32,082 nt of DNA from JAZDLO01 sp043801935 (GTDB taxonomy: Bacteria > Actinomycetota > Thermoleophilia > RBG-16-64-13). Below the pieces are notes generated by a model that ran no database searches, was not told the origin of the DNA, and saw only the letters and a list, made by a program, of their open reading frames with translations. Location of the stretch: assembly GCA_043801935.1 (NCBI GenBank), contig JAZDLO010000092.1:1-32082 (forward strand), in the 5' to 3' direction. Made by a program: the position numbers and the translations under genes. Below are positions 30,946 to 32,082 of this stretch, one piece after another (within the stretch, counting starts at the first letter, position 1; each line of letters starts with the position of its first letter).

Positions 30946-32082
30946 TCAGTGGTCGCACACGTTGTCCCCGGTCTCTAGCGCGCCGGCCAGGTAGTCGAGC
31001 ACGATCGTCTCTGGGTCGGTCATGGGCGCGCCGGTGACGACTGTCATGCCCTGTTCGACGAAGAGCTGCTGAGCACGCGATCCCATTCCTCCACTGATGA
31101 TGAGGTCGGCCTTCTTGTCGGCCAACCAGCGGGGGAGCAGTCCCGGCTCGTGTTCAGGGGCCGGGAGGGTCGTCTTGCCGACGACGCTTCCGGAGGATCT
31201 ATCCACATCGATGAGCGCGAACTCCTGGCAGTGGCCGAAATGGGAGCAGAGGACCCCATCGCTGACCGGCAGGGCGAAGCGTATGATATCGCCTGCGTCC
31301 GGGGGAGACGCGAGCGCGACCTCCGCTGCCGCCTCCTGCTGACGGCCGTTGCCGTCGTCGAGGGCGAGGATGGGCACGACTGCTTTAGCGAACTGCTGGG
31401 CGGCTGCGCTCTTGGAGTGGTGGTAGCTGTAGGGCCGGCCCGCATCGCCCGCCTCGACGATCATCGGGTCAAGGGGGATGCCGGCCAGGAAGGGAGCGCC
31501 CGCCTTGGTGGCCATGGTCTCTCCGCCGCCCCGGCCGAATACGTAGGTGACCTCCCCGCAGTGCGGACACGCAAAGCCGCTCATGTTCTCGATCACGCCC
31601 AATATCTTTATGTCCAGCATGGAGCAGAATTTGATCGAGCGACGCACGTTGCTGAGGGCGGTCTCCTGGGGGGTGGTCACGATGATGGCGCCGTCCATGT
31701 CTCCGATCGCCTGGCAAACGGCCAACGGCTCATCGCCCGTGCCGGGTGGGGAGTCTATGATCAGGTAGTCCAAGTCTCCCCATTCCACCTCGCCCAGGAA
31801 CTGTTCGATCGCGACCGCCTTCATCGGTCCTCGCCACACTACCGCTCCGTCCTGTTCACCCAGCAGAAAGCCAATGGACATGACCTTGAGGTTGTCGCCA
31901 ACCTCCACGGGAAGGAAAACGTCTCCCTCGGTCTCCACCGGCCGTCCTTGCAGGCCGAGCAACTGGGGCACCGTAGGGCCATGGAGGTCGATGTCCAGAA
32001 GGCCGACGCGCTTGCCTTCCAGCGCGAGGGAGCTGGCGAGATTGACCGATACTGTGCTCTTGCCTACCCCGCCTTTTCCGGA
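30946..32082 (-). CDS. Mrp/NBP35-type ATPase with C-terminal NifX-like domain, N-terminus outside window
   Basis: The frame is open to the right window edge, so the N-terminus is missing; 378 codons plus the stop are visible. The first visible residues hold the Walker A site SGKGGVGKSTVSVNLASSLA, followed by the switch aspartate in LLDIDLHGP and LIIDSPPGTGDEPLA (Walker B region). CPHC, in GFACPHCGEV, holds the cluster-binding cysteines of Mrp proteins. The last ~115 residues are a NifX domain (IRFALPVSDGVLCSHFGHCQ, ending NVCDH). The family hydrolyses ATP and carries or inserts [4Fe-4S] clusters. Joining it to a NifX domain is seen in anaerobes. It heads the tight group with the 56-codon ORF and PadR. 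Confidence 0.93.
   Translation of the reverse strand, partial: SGKGGVGKSTVSVNLASSLALEGKRVGLLDIDLHGPTVPQLLGLQGRPVETEGDVFLPVEVGDNLKVMSIGFLLGEQDGAVVWRGPMKAVAIEQFLGEVEWGDLDYLIIDSPPGTGDEPLAVCQAIGDMDGAIIVTTPQETALSNVRRSIKFCSMLDIKILGVIENMSGFACPHCGEVTYVFGRGGGETMATKAGAPFLAGIPLDPMIVEAGDAGRPYSYHHSKSAAAQQFAKAVVPILALDDGNGRQQEAAAEVALASPPDAGDIIRFALPVSDGVLCSHFGHCQEFALIDVDRSSGSVVGKTTLPAPEHEPGLLPRWLADKKADLIISGGMGSRAQQLFVEQGMTVVTGAPMTDPETIVLDYLAGALETGDNVCDH

Overview
The window is dense, GC-rich bacterial DNA with short gaps, many 4-base stop/start overlaps (ATGA, TTGA) and frequent GTG or TTG starts. The gene set suggests an anaerobic or facultative high-GC Gram-positive, most likely a deep-branching Actinomycetota (for example a Coriobacteriia-like lineage): a cytochrome c precursor with a Thr/Pro stalk and no outer-membrane genes, an L,D-transpeptidase, DUF4389 and PF04020 membrane proteins, several ferredoxin-type proteins, a molybdopterin oxidoreductase and two NifX-type domains. 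The lineage is inferred from gene content; no rRNA or other marker gene is present to test it.

Layout. 1-289 (-) is a cut DUF4389 gene. 438-7355 (+) looks like one operon behind a clear sigma-70-type promoter: a multi-TM protein, a fused MFS/spermidine-synthase-like protein, a QueG-like double [4Fe-4S] protein, a HEAT-repeat protein and an HD-GYP protein. 7424-11848 (-) is a redox operon read PF04020 membrane protein, FAD/NAD oxidoreductase, molybdopterin catalytic subunit, [4Fe-4S] subunit. 12027-13280 (+) is an MFS transporter. 13325-14811 (-) is a flavin reductase-nitroreductase pair, followed by a DHA2 exporter and a two-cluster ferredoxin protein. 17556-20704 (-) holds a two-component system bracketed by two low-complexity exported or membrane proteins. 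Then come a stand-alone NifX-like protein, a PLP aminotransferase (-), trkA-trkH (+), a relic of an NrfC-type ferredoxin and a DUF2254 protein (-). 27445-29105 (+) carries a tetraheme cytochrome c precursor and an L,D-transpeptidase. The right end has tRNA-Ser(UGA), a zinc-ribbon/CD225 protein, a possible small membrane protein, a PadR regulator, an overlooked 56-codon ORF and an Mrp/NBP35-type ATPase with a C-terminal NifX domain that runs off the window.

How the genes may work together. The redox operon could pass electrons between NAD(P)H and an unidentified substrate of the Mo/W enzyme. The tetraheme protein may move electrons through the cell wall. The histidine kinase-response regulator pair may control its two neighbours through an 11-bp-period direct repeat seen upstream of both. 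The HEAT and HD-GYP proteins appear to share an N-terminal domain and may form one signalling module. No phage, transposon or CRISPR array was seen.
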